Origin: CALSMU01 sp965230225
Lineage (GTDB): Bacteria; Bacteroidota; Bacteroidia; Flavobacteriales_D; Parvicellaceae
DNA: 64,000 nucleotides
Assembly: GCA_965230225.1 (NCBI GenBank)
Contig: CBDDKM010000003.1
Span: 372,001-436,000, forward strand
Direction of reading: 5' to 3'
Both the position numbers and the translations under genes were made by a program. Positions 24,105 through 31,718 of this stretch are shown one piece after another. Numbering within the stretch: position 1 is the first letter of the stretch; the number at the start of each line of letters is the position of its first letter. Under the pieces are notes generated by a model that had not been told where the DNA came from, did no database searches, and saw nothing but the letters and a program-made list of their open reading frames with translations.

Positions 24105-25088
24105 ATGAATATTGAAGAGCATTTAAGTACCCCAAAGAATATTGTAATAACCACTCATCGATCTCCGGATGGTGACGCCATAGGATCATCTTTGTCTATG
24201 ATGCATTACCTGGAGAAAAAAGGGCATAGGGTAAACGCTGTCATTCCTGATGGAATTCCATCTTTTTTATCCTGGATGGAAGGGGCAGAGCGTTTAATCG
24301 TGCACGAAGAAAAGCAAGAGGAGGTTGAAAAGTTGATTGAAAACGCAGAAATAATTTTTTGCCTGGATTACAATGAACCAAGCAGGTCAGGTGCGGTGGG
24401 AGATTTGATATTAAAAAGCAAAGCTTACAAAGCTATGATTGATCATCATCTTGATCCACACGATTTTACCGATTGGATGATGTCTGATACCTCTTCCTGT
24501 TCAACCGCTCAATTGATTTATGAGTTTATTGAAAATAATGGTGACCTGGGATTGATAGATGAAGTGATCGGGGAAGGAATCTATTGTGGGATCATGACAG
24601 ATAGTGGATCTTTTAGGTTTCCATCGGTTCAGGCAAAAACACATTTAATTGCAGCTGACCTAATTACTAAGGGGTTGAACCACTCTAGAGTTCACGAAAG
24701 TGTTCATGATGTTAATACATTGGATAGGCTTCATTTATTAGGGTTTTCGCTAAATGAAAAATTAAGGTTGTTACCAAATGGAAAAGTTGCAGTTATAACC
24801 TTGAGCAAAGAGGAAGCGGATCGTTTTAACATAAAAAAAGGATATACGGAAGGGTTAGTCAATTATGCTCTATCTGTTGAGGGAGTAAGGATGGCAGCCT
24901 TTATTAGAGAGGATGATAGTAAAGTTAAGATGTCTTTTCGCTCAAAGGGAGATATTGCTGTTAATGAGTTTTCTCGAATGAATTTTGATGGAGGAGGTCA
25001 TAAGAATGCTGCAGGAGGTGTAAGTTTTGACTCATTGGAAAACACAATTGCCAAATTTGAAGAAAAAATAATGGACTTCGTTAAATGA
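24105..25088 (+). CDS. nrnA: DHH/DHHA1 phosphoesterase (nanoRNase / pAp phosphatase)
   Basis: 327 residues, standard NrnA length. Metal-binding motifs are in order: T-T-H-R-S-P-D-G-D-A-I-G-S-S (residue ~17), F-C-L-D-Y-N-E, M-I-D-H-H-L-D-P-H (DHH), and M-T-D-S-G-S-F-R. The DHHA1 domain ends in G-G-G-H-K-N-A-A-G-G. It degrades 2-5 nt RNAs and dephosphorylates pAp in the cytosol. Its stop overlaps the GldI-like gene by four bases. Confidence 0.93.
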   Translation: MNIEEHLSTPKNIVITTHRSPDGDAIGSSLSMMHYLEKKGHRVNAVIPDGIPSFLSWMEGAERLIVHEEKQEEVEKLIENAEIIFCLDYNEPSRSGAVGDLILKSKAYKAMIDHHLDPHDFTDWMMSDTSSCSTAQLIYEFIENNGDLGLIDEVIGEGIYCGIMTDSGSFRFPSVQAKTHLIAADLITKGLNHSRVHESVHDVNTLDRLHLLGFSLNEKLRLLPNGKVAVITLSKEEADRFNIKKGYTEGLVNYALSVEGVRMAAFIREDDSKVKMSFRSKGDIAVNEFSRMNFDGGGHKNAAGGVSFDSLENTIAKFEEKIMDFVK

Positions 25089-25624
25089 AATTTTTAGTTC
25101 CAATCATATTACTAGCCTTACTGGTTTCTTGTAAACATAAAGAGGAAGAACCGGTACAAGAAATAGAGCCTCAAAAGCAAGTGTCACAGGATCAATTAAT
25201 GAAAATTAATGAATACTGGGTAAAGGATGAAGTATTCAGAATTCAACAGTACATCAAAAGACACGAGTGGAATGCTGTAACAACCGAAACCGGAATAAGC
25301 TATTATATCTACGAAAAAGGTAATGGGGTTCAGGTGGAGAAAGATATGGTGGTTACTTTGGATTTTGAAATTCGTTTAATGGATGCAGATAGTACCTTAT
25401 GTTATACTTCTGCGGAAACTGGTCCTCAGTCTTTTTTGGTAGAAATGGATAACATTGAATCCGGCTTGCATGAAGCTGTAAAATACCTTCATGTGGGAGA
25501 TAAAGCTTATATTATTTTACCCCACTTTGCAGCCCATGGATTGTTAGGTGATATGGATAAGATTCCGCCTTTGTCGGCTGTTATTTATAATGTAACTTTA
25601 CTGGATGCAAAACATCGTCAGTAA
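25085..25624 (+). CDS. gldI: GldI-like FKBP-type peptidyl-prolyl isomerase lipoprotein
   Basis: 179 residues. A lipobox L-L-V-S-C is followed by an acidic linker and one FKBP domain (~85-175) ending P-L-S-A-V-I-Y-N-V-T-L-L. In Flavobacterium, GldI is a lipoprotein of this layout needed for gliding. The FKBP core is divergent (A-H-G-L-L-G-D-M-D-K-I-P-P), so activity may be low. It overlaps nrnA by 4 bases and the next FKBP gene by 20. Confidence 0.75.
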   Translation: MKFLVPIILLALLVSCKHKEEEPVQEIEPQKQVSQDQLMKINEYWVKDEVFRIQQYIKRHEWNAVTTETGISYYIYEKGNGVQVEKDMVVTLDFEIRLMDADSTLCYTSAETGPQSFLVEMDNIESGLHEAVKYLHVGDKAYIILPHFAAHGLLGDMDKIPPLSAVIYNVTLLDAKHRQ

Positions 25625-26492
25625 ACTCCTAATATTTCTATTCGTTTTTTTGGTTTCTTGTACTGAAGAAACGCCTGAGTATTATTATACCGATGGTGGC
25701 TTGAAATACAAGTATCACGACTTAACAGTTGATGGAGAAAAACCTGAGGTAGGGGATTACCTGTCTATTTATGTTCAATTTCAATCCGAAACCGGAGAGG
25801 TGATTTACAACTCTTTCGATAATCATTCTGATGGCATAGAAGTAATTAATCTTGGCGAACCAAAAGTAACCGGAGGAATTGAAGAAGGATTTGCCAAACT
25901 TCAGGAGGGAGATAGCGTTACCTTTTTTATTGAACCGGGTAAGTTTTACCTAAATTATCTGGGTGAAGAAGTTCCGGAGGAACTTACTAGTGATAAAGAA
26001 ATGAGGGTGGTGTTACGTCTTTTAAAGGTTCAAAACTATCTGGAGTATCAGGAATCACAGCAACAGGCACAGGAAATTGCCGAATTAACTGAGTTCAAAA
26101 ACATTCAGGAGGTTGTAAGCTCATGGAAAGCAGAAGGTGATTCTGTTTCTGAATTTGATGGGGTATATATGGTTTACGATTCGGTTTTTCTTACAGATTC
26201 TATTCAATATGCTGACTTGATTCAATTGCATTACACAGGTGAATTCTTGAATGGAGAAGTGTTCTATAGTACCTATGAGAATGGTTTTCCTGATGAGTTT
26301 CAAGTAGGGAAAACGGACCAAACCGTAGAAGGATTAAAGAAGGCATTACTGTATATGGCGTTCGGGCAAAAAGCTAAGGTAATTGTTCCTTCTTACCTGG
26401 GGTTCGGAGAAAAGGGCTCTGCAGGAGGAGTAGTTCCACCCTTTACTCCGGTTATTTATAGGTTAGAAGTTCTTGAAAAGGAAGAGATTTAA
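25605..26492 (+). CDS. Lipoprotein with two FKBP-type domains
   Basis: 295 residues: lipobox F-L-V-S-C, then FKBP domain 1 (~30-145; G-G-I-E-E-G-F-A-K-L-Q-E-G-D) and domain 2 (~190-293; E-G-L-K-K-A-L-L-Y-M-A-F-G-Q-K-A, then P-S-Y-L-G-F-G-E and G-V-V-P-P-F-T-P-V-I-Y). Domain 2 retains more FKBP consensus. It probably assists folding of exported proteins. The ATG lies inside the gldI end, so translation is coupled. It overlaps the convergent gene by four bases. Confidence 0.85.
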   Translation: MQNIVSKLLIFLFVFLVSCTEETPEYYYTDGGLKYKYHDLTVDGEKPEVGDYLSIYVQFQSETGEVIYNSFDNHSDGIEVINLGEPKVTGGIEEGFAKLQEGDSVTFFIEPGKFYLNYLGEEVPEELTSDKEMRVVLRLLKVQNYLEYQESQQQAQEIAELTEFKNIQEVVSSWKAEGDSVSEFDGVYMVYDSVFLTDSIQYADLIQLHYTGEFLNGEVFYSTYENGFPDEFQVGKTDQTVEGLKKALLYMAFGQKAKVIVPSYLGFGEKGSAGGVVPPFTPVIYRLEVLEKEEI

Positions 26493-27415
26493 GTAGATAA
26501 GAGAGGCTTAGAAACTCTTTTATTCAACTCATTTGCATAATTCTTTCCAAGATATTCTGAGTTTTCTTTTACCCACTCAGAGAGCTTAATTTCACCTTTT
26601 GCTTCATCATCCACATATAACAGGTTATTCATTAAACCTTCGATTTCTGGTTTAGTAATAACAATGTCTTTTTTGAATTTACCTACAATTTGTCCTACCC
26701 AATAGGCAAGATTGGGAGGAGTAGCGATGAGTTTTTTATGTACCCCAATTCCTGTCATAATACACTCAATTAATTCTCTATAAGTAAATGTCTCTGGTCC
26801 AATTGCATTGATGATTTGATTTTGATTGAACATTCCTTCCATAACAGCTAGTTTGGCTAAATCACCAACATAAATAGGCTGTAGTTTATAGGATCCATCT
26901 CCAAAGGTTCCAAACAATGGTAAGTTTCGAATTAGCCATGCAATATTATTAATCAGAATATCTTCTTTACCAAATAATACTGTGGGGCGAAGTATGGTGT
27001 ATGAAACCCCTAGTTTGATTAAGTATTCCTCTAATTCTCCTTTGCCTCTAAAATAGTCTAGGTTGGATGCTTTATCTGGGTTAGTAATGCTGATATGAAC
27101 AATTTTTCTAACTCCTGCTTCTTTAGCTGCTTGAAATAGAACTTTAGTATTTTCTACTGCTTCGTTGTGGTTAAATTTGGAATGATTAAACCGAACCCAA
27201 TAGGTGTTATACAGCACTTCTGTGTTGGAAAGGGTATTTACCAATTGTTCGTAGTTATCAAATTTAAGAGGGTAGGGTTTAACCCTCTCTCCAAATGGAT
27301 TAGGTTTGTGAAGAGAATTGGTTAAAGTGATCACCTCTTTGTCAATATCGAGAAGCTCCTTAGCTATGTATTTTCCAGAATAGCTAAATGCGCCAGTTAC
27401 TGCATGATTTTTCAT
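26489..27415 (-). CDS. NAD(P)-binding atypical SDR / nucleoside-sugar epimerase-like protein
   Basis: 308 residues. The N-terminal V-T-G-A-F-S-Y-S-G-K-Y-I-A is the Rossmann dinucleotide loop. H-I-S-I-T-N-P, Y-F-R-G-K-G (catalytic Tyr-Lys-like) and Y-T-I-L-R-P-T-V-L-F-G follow, as in atypical SDRs of the NmrA / complex-I-NDUFA9 type. Substrate unknown. It lies 12 bases after the 27427 membrane gene and is probably part of the same GbsR-linked operon. Confidence 0.85.
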   Translation of the reverse strand: MKNHAVTGAFSYSGKYIAKELLDIDKEVITLTNSLHKPNPFGERVKPYPLKFDNYEQLVNTLSNTEVLYNTYWVRFNHSKFNHNEAVENTKVLFQAAKEAGVRKIVHISITNPDKASNLDYFRGKGELEEYLIKLGVSYTILRPTVLFGKEDILINNIAWLIRNLPLFGTFGDGSYKLQPIYVGDLAKLAVMEGMFNQNQIINAIGPETFTYRELIECIMTGIGVHKKLIATPPNLAYWVGQIVGKFKKDIVITKPEIEGLMNNLLYVDDEAKGEIKLSEWVKENSEYLGKNYANELNKRVSKPLLST

Positions 27416-27426
27416 AATAATGTGTT

Positions 27427-27927
27427 TTAAGAATTAATTTCAGTTTTATTGGTTACTGCTATCATGATTAGGAAATGGAGAATACCTAGCACTAGTCCAA
27501 TACCCATACACGGTAAAATGCCATAAACAGCGAAGAAAAAGAAGATGGTAACGCTCTCGGTTTCTCCAAATAGTACAGAGGCTGTAATAATGGCTAACAA
27601 GGTGCTAATCAAATAACTTCCATAAGTAATTATGCCTCCTATTTTTAATGATTCTCCAAAAGAGTGTTTAGGGTCGGAACTAAAAAGGTGTGACAGCAGG
27701 AATATGCTACCAAAAAGAGCGAGGATGAATACGGTTCCGATTAAGTGATCATCAGTATCCCATCCGTTGTTAAACAAATCTCTAGCTCCCTCTTTAAATG
27801 GATAGTAGATAGTAATGGTGGCAGCCACCAACGAGGTAATAGTAGTAACAAACCTTTTCCAGGTTGGTTCAACTATTTCGTCTGCCGCAAGGGAATCCAA
27901 TTCGTGATTTTGATTTAGTTTTTTCAT
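27427..27927 (-). CDS. Four-helix membrane protein of unknown function
   Basis: 166 residues; hydrophobic segments near 28-45, 65-82, 98-118 and 128-155. I do not recognise the family. It follows the GbsR-type regulator gene and has the second copy of the ACTTTCA-N8-TGAAAGT inverted repeat 16 bases before its start. Confidence 0.75.
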   Translation of the reverse strand: MKKLNQNHELDSLAADEIVEPTWKRFVTTITSLVAATITIYYPFKEGARDLFNNGWDTDDHLIGTVFILALFGSIFLLSHLFSSDPKHSFGESLKIGGIITYGSYLISTLLAIITASVLFGETESVTIFFFFAVYGILPCMGIGLVLGILHFLIMIAVTNKTEINS

Positions 27928-27942
27928 TTTAGTATGTTTTAA

Positions 27943-27964
27943 ACTTTCAGAAAAAAATGAAAGT
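27943..27964. promoter_or_regulatory. Operator site A: ACTTTCA-N8-TGAAAGT
   Basis: A perfect 7-bp inverted repeat with an A-rich 8-base spacer, just upstream of the 27427-27927 gene. The same element with equal spacing lies before the GbsR gene. Confidence 0.75.
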
Positions 27965-27984
27965 TAGTTCGCAAAAAAAATCAA

Positions 27985-28494
27985 TTACTTAAAAAGCTTC
28001 AAAAAAGTACGCGTAAACCAGCTTTCTTCTGAGTTGCTGATTTTAGTTAATGTTCTATCTGCTCTAGTTGCCACTTGGTTAATGTGCTCAATCTGTTTTG
28101 AGAAATGCTTGACGTCTTTCTCGTCAGCTCCATCAATTTTGGCATCACCTAATTCTTGTAGTATGTGTAGTAATGGAATAAGCTCCTTTTGCTGTCTTAC
28201 TTTAATCACTCTACGGGCAACTGTCCAAATATCTTTTTCCCCGGTGAAAAATTCCTTGCGTTCTCCTATTTTAAACTCTTTATACAGCAGTCCCCAATCG
28301 ATCAGAGTACGAATGTTCATATTGGCATTTCCTCTGGATATTTGGAGAATTTCCATGACCTCCTCAGTACTTAAAGCCTCTTCTGAGATTAGGAACAGCG
28401 CATGTATTTGAGCCATGGTTCTGTTAATTCCCCACTGAGACCCTAGACTTCCCCAGGATTGTATGAATTTATATTTTGCTTCATCCAATTGCAC
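27985..28494 (-). CDS. GbsR/MarR-family transcriptional regulator
   Basis: 169 residues. The N-terminal winged helix includes W-G-S-L-G-S-Q-W-G-I-N-R-T-M-A-Q-I-H-A-L-F, a GbsR-typical start, then L-S-T-E-E-V-M-E-I-L-Q-I-S-R-G-N-A-N-M-N-I-R as recognition region (~40-62). A helical C-terminal half probably dimerises. In Bacillus, GbsR represses choline transport and oxidation genes; the ligand here is unknown. Twin inverted repeats at 27943 and 28521 are its likely operators. Confidence 0.9.
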   Translation of the reverse strand: MQLDEAKYKFIQSWGSLGSQWGINRTMAQIHALFLISEEALSTEEVMEILQISRGNANMNIRTLIDWGLLYKEFKIGERKEFFTGEKDIWTVARRVIKVRQQKELIPLLHILQELGDAKIDGADEKDVKHFSKQIEHINQVATRADRTLTKISNSEESWFTRTFLKLFK

Positions 28495-28520
28495 AAAGTA
28501 AAATTATAGATTGTTTTTGA

Positions 28521-28542
28521 ACTTTCAAAAAAAAATGAAAGA
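28521..28542. promoter_or_regulatory. Operator site B: ACTTTCA-N8-TGAAAG
   Basis: Same inverted repeat and spacing as site A, one end base different, 27 bases upstream of the GbsR gene start. It suggests autoregulation. Confidence 0.72.
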
Positions 28543-28581
28543 TATTTTTGGTGAAAAATACAAATAGATCAATTTTACTTT

Positions 28582-28977
28582 TTAAGTAAATGAGAAATCA
28601 AATTCTTCGATAGAGATCATTTCGATTGGGACGTTTACTAATTCCGAGAACATTTTACCTTCTTCCTCTAAATCAGAGTCATCCTCCTCATAATACCATT
28701 TTACCAAAATCTTATTTCCATTTTGGTGTAATCTTTCAAATCGCTTAAATATTTCATAAAGTAATTTTGAAGAACTGGTATTAAAATATTCCAGCTTTAC
28801 GTCAACATTTGTTTGGTCAGCTGGGGTTTTAGCATAGGCATCTAGCCATTCAAATACCGGGGTGTAAACGTCTATGGCATTCTCAGGAAGAGATCTTCCC
28901 CAAATTTCAAAATCTCCGTTTTTACCAAGAACCACGTGTGGTGACTTCCAGCTCCCTTCGATTGTTAAATTGTCCAT
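28582..28977 (-). CDS. SiaC-like DUF1987 protein, copy 2
   Basis: 131 residues with the family motifs in order: L-T-I-E-G-S near the start, W-G-R-S-L-P-E-N-A (~residue 28), Y-F-N-T-S-S-S-K-L-L (~65), and W-Y-Y-E-E-D-D-S-D-L-E-E-E-G (~95). The S-S-S-K patch corresponds to the phosphorylated Thr/Ser region of SiaC. It is closer to the family norm than copy 1 at 4014. No SiaA, SiaB or cyclase gene is in the window. Confidence 0.85.
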   Translation of the reverse strand: MDNLTIEGSWKSPHVVLGKNGDFEIWGRSLPENAIDVYTPVFEWLDAYAKTPADQTNVDVKLEYFNTSSSKLLYEIFKRFERLHQNGNKILVKWYYEEDDSDLEEEGKMFSELVNVPIEMISIEEFDFSFT

Positions 28978-29024
28978 AGAATTATTAGTTTATTTAAAAG
29001 TAACCATTTTTCTTTATTGAATAG

Positions 29025-29036
29025 CAAATATATTTG
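29025..29036. promoter_or_regulatory. Palindromic double -7 box between divergent genes
   Basis: CAAATATATTTG reads as TATATTTG (TAnnTTTG) on both strands, between siaC copy 2 and the FKBP gene. It could serve both directions. No convincing -33 TTG is at the standard distance on either side. Confidence 0.4.
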
Positions 29037-29053
29037 TGATAAATTGCAATTCT

Positions 29054-29506
29054 ATGCTAAAGACCTGGCTATTTACAATATTATTTTTCTCATTTCAACT
29101 TGTTCACGGACAATTGGATACCATTGCTCCACCTTTTGATTGTACGGGCAAGGATACCTTGGAAACCTGGCAAGGAATAAAGTACATTAAATTAGTATCC
29201 AATGAATCTGGTATAACTCCAAAGAAGGGAGATAAGATTTATGTAAACTATACCGGTTTTTTAGATTCGGGAATAGAGTTCGATAGTAATTGGGGACAAC
29301 GTCCGTTTGTTTTTCGGTTCCAAAAGATGGAAGTAATAAGAGGTTGGGATATTGTTTTCGAATATATTCGAACAGGAGAAAAAGTAAGAATTATTGTCCC
29401 ATGGAAGTATGCTTACGGTAAATATGGAGAGCCTGGGCAAATCCCACCTAAAGCCAATTTAACATTCGATGTGGAAGTAAAGGGGATTCAGCAGTTATCC
29501 GATTAA
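29054..29506 (+). CDS. Secreted FKBP-type peptidyl-prolyl isomerase
   Basis: 150 residues with a signal peptide ending V-H-G-Q. The FKBP domain (~40-148) has V-N-Y-T-G-F-L-D-S-G, F-D-S-N-W, V-I-R-G-W-D-I-V-F, V-P-W-K-Y-A-Y-G and I-P-P-K-A-N-L-T-F-D-V-E-V, so it is a good match to active FKBPs. I prefer ATG 29054 over GTG 29036, because the latter lies in the TATATTTG box. It overlaps the convergent methyltransferase gene by 12 bases. Confidence 0.9.
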   Translation: MLKTWLFTILFFSFQLVHGQLDTIAPPFDCTGKDTLETWQGIKYIKLVSNESGITPKKGDKIYVNYTGFLDSGIEFDSNWGQRPFVFRFQKMEVIRGWDIVFEYIRTGEKVRIIVPWKYAYGKYGEPGQIPPKANLTFDVEVKGIQQLSD

Positions 29507-30193
29507 AAACATACAAGGTCTCTTGTGTAAATTAGGTAATGAGCCTTTCCATTTATGAATGGGCAGTGTTTTAATCATTTCAGATTCCAGGCTGATATCC
29601 ACAGCAATGCATAACCTGATTTTTGGGTTACAATGCTGAATGATATCCTCCAGTAAATGATTATTCCTGAATGGAGTTTCCATAAATATCTGTGTAGCTC
29701 CATGCCCTGCAGAACGTTCCATTTCCTTCAACTTTTTTATTCGATCTCTTCTTTCTTTAGGTAGATATCCATGAAACGTAAATTGCTGCCCGTTGAACCC
29801 GCTTGCAATTAAGGCCATAAGTATGGAGGAGGGGCCCACCAGTGGAATTGTTTTAATTCCGTTTCTGTGTGCCAGGTTAACAATGTCACTTCCAGGGTCT
29901 GCAATTCCAGGACAACCGGCTTCACTAATTATTCCAATATTATTACCCTCTTTAGCGGGAACAATAAAAGATTCTAATTCGTTAGGAGAAGTGTGCTTGT
30001 TTAATACAAAAAAGGTAAGGTCGCTAATCTCAATGCTTCGATCAACTTTTTTTAAGTACCTCCTGGCTGTTTTGATGTTTTCTACAATAAAGAACTTAGT
30101 TGTTCTAATAATGTTTTGAACTTCTTCCGGAATAACTGAGTTAATGGGGGAGTCTCCCAGAGTAGTTGGGATCATGTATATGGAACCACTCAT
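29495..30193 (-). CDS. RsmI-like SAM-dependent methyltransferase (tetrapyrrole methylase fold)
   Basis: 232 residues. N-terminal Y-M-I-P-T-T-L-G-D, then G-I-I-S-E-A-G-C-P-G-I-A-D-P-G (SAM site), and I-P-L-V-G-P-S-S-I-L-M-A-L are typical of the YraL/RsmI family that methylates 16S rRNA C1402. It is shorter than standard RsmI (about 280) and resembles the second RsmI-like paralogue found in many Bacteroidota; its target may differ. It abuts the phosphatase gene by one base. Confidence 0.85.
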   Translation of the reverse strand: MSGSIYMIPTTLGDSPINSVIPEEVQNIIRTTKFFIVENIKTARRYLKKVDRSIEISDLTFFVLNKHTSPNELESFIVPAKEGNNIGIISEAGCPGIADPGSDIVNLAHRNGIKTIPLVGPSSILMALIASGFNGQQFTFHGYLPKERRDRIKKLKEMERSAGHGATQIFMETPFRNNHLLEDIIQHCNPKIRLCIAVDISLESEMIKTLPIHKWKGSLPNLHKRPCMFLIG

Positions 30194-30648
30194 TATTTCA
30201 GTTTATTAATGATGGCATCGCATGCTTCATCTAGTAATTGATATACCGTTTCAAATCCATCTGCACCTCCATAATAGGGGTCAGGAACAGCTTGATTAGA
30301 GCCAGGCGAAGATTCGTTCAATATCATTTTAACCTTATCAATTTCCGAATCGCTTTCAGCCATTGCTATGATGTTACTATAGTTAGAGGCATCCATGGCA
30401 TAGACCATGTCAAACTCTTTTAGATCGGAAGCCTTAAATTGACGAGCTCTTTGTCCTGAAATGTTTATACCATATTCCCAAGCCTTTTCGATGGATCTTG
30501 AATCTGGTTTTTCACCAACGTGCCAACCTCCTGTACCTGCACTATCCACTTCTACATCCAAGCCACTTTTCTCTACTTTATCTTTTAAAATTCCCTCTGC
30601 TAAAGGAGAGCGGCAAATATTACCCAGGCATACCATCAGTACCTTCAT
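30193..30648 (-). CDS. Low-molecular-weight protein-tyrosine phosphatase
   Basis: 151 residues. The P-loop V-C-L-G-N-I-C-R-S (C7, R13) and the V-P-D-P-Y-Y-G-G Asp loop near residue 120 are intact, so the enzyme should be active. It is the upstream gene of a two-gene operon with the RsmI-like methyltransferase. Confidence 0.95.
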   Translation of the reverse strand: MKVLMVCLGNICRSPLAEGILKDKVEKSGLDVEVDSAGTGGWHVGEKPDSRSIEKAWEYGINISGQRARQFKASDLKEFDMVYAMDASNYSNIIAMAESDSEIDKVKMILNESSPGSNQAVPDPYYGGADGFETVYQLLDEACDAIINKLK

Positions 30649-30689
30649 GTTATTCTAATTTTGGGTAAATGTAATTAATCCACCCGTTT

Positions 30690-31700
30690 TTAGAAACTAG
30701 AAGCCGAAGATTGAGAAAGTGCAATTCTATACCTTAAGAGCATCTCCATTCCTCCACGCCCGTTTGTGGCAATAGAAAGATTGGATAAATTAAGGTCATA
30801 GCTCAACCCAAGTGAGAAACCAGACCAGTTAAAGAACAAGGTGGTATAAAAAGCATCTTTTAATCTCATGTAAGCTCCTAACGATACTGAGGTTTCTTCG
30901 TAGTAGCTAGTGTATACAGAGCTTTGTTTAAGTAGGTATTTAAAGTCGGAACCAACAGAGATTTCCTGATTAGGTCCTTGCTTAAAATACAGTAGGTTAG
31001 GAGCTACTTTAAGTTTTGATCCTCTCGAACTAAATTCTCCACCTCCATGTACTACATATTTTTGATATAATGACTCATCGCCCTGAATTAAGCTATTACT
31101 TGGTTTTAATAGGTGAAAAGCCGAAACTCCAGCGTTAAAGCTTACTTCATCGCTTACTCTTGCATAATAATACATCCCGGCAGCAATATCGAATTTAAAG
31201 GTTTTGTCCATAAATAATGACTCCCCACTATTCAATGAATTATCAAAAGTAGAACCGTTCCATTGCTCATCCCATGTAAGAGAAGAGTTATTGATATATC
31301 TCTGGTGAACAGAAGGTTGTAGCCCAAGTGAAAGTTTTTGATCTTGCGCTACTTCAATGGCGTAATCCAAACTTAGGTTAAACAAATTAGTTGTTAATCG
31401 ACTATCTCCCGTAACATCGTTGTAGAAGTTGGCACCAACTCCTAAGAATCCATTTCCAAATCCACCTTCCATCATTCTGCCATCAACACTGGCAGAGATA
31501 GTTTTGAACGAGTTCGGGCTAATGGATTTCCACTGGTTTTTATAGCCCGTAAACATTTGGATATCTCCCGGGAAGAATCCGGTTGCTCCAGGGTTAATCG
31601 CCATTGGAGAGGCGTAAAACATACTGTAATGTCTGTCTTGTTGTGCAGTAACACCTAAAACAAGAAGACTTAAAGCTAAAGTGATTGCTAAATTTTTCAT
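30690..31700 (-). CDS. PorP/SprF-family type IX secretion outer-membrane protein
   Basis: 336 residues with a signal peptide (cut after V-T-A-Q). The mature start D-R-H-Y-S-M-F-Y-A-S-P-M-A-I-N-P-G-A-T-G is the family hallmark, and the rest is beta-barrel-like. PorP/SprF proteins help specific type B-CTD adhesins reach the surface. It lies 18 bases after the giant adhesin gene and is probably its dedicated partner. Confidence 0.93.
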   Translation of the reverse strand: MKNLAITLALSLLVLGVTAQQDRHYSMFYASPMAINPGATGFFPGDIQMFTGYKNQWKSISPNSFKTISASVDGRMMEGGFGNGFLGVGANFYNDVTGDSRLTTNLFNLSLDYAIEVAQDQKLSLGLQPSVHQRYINNSSLTWDEQWNGSTFDNSLNSGESLFMDKTFKFDIAAGMYYYARVSDEVSFNAGVSAFHLLKPSNSLIQGDESLYQKYVVHGGGEFSSRGSKLKVAPNLLYFKQGPNQEISVGSDFKYLLKQSSVYTSYYEETSVSLGAYMRLKDAFYTTLFFNWSGFSLGLSYDLNLSNLSIATNGRGGMEMLLRYRIALSQSSASSF

Positions 31701-31718
31701 TTTTTCTTGTTTTAAATA

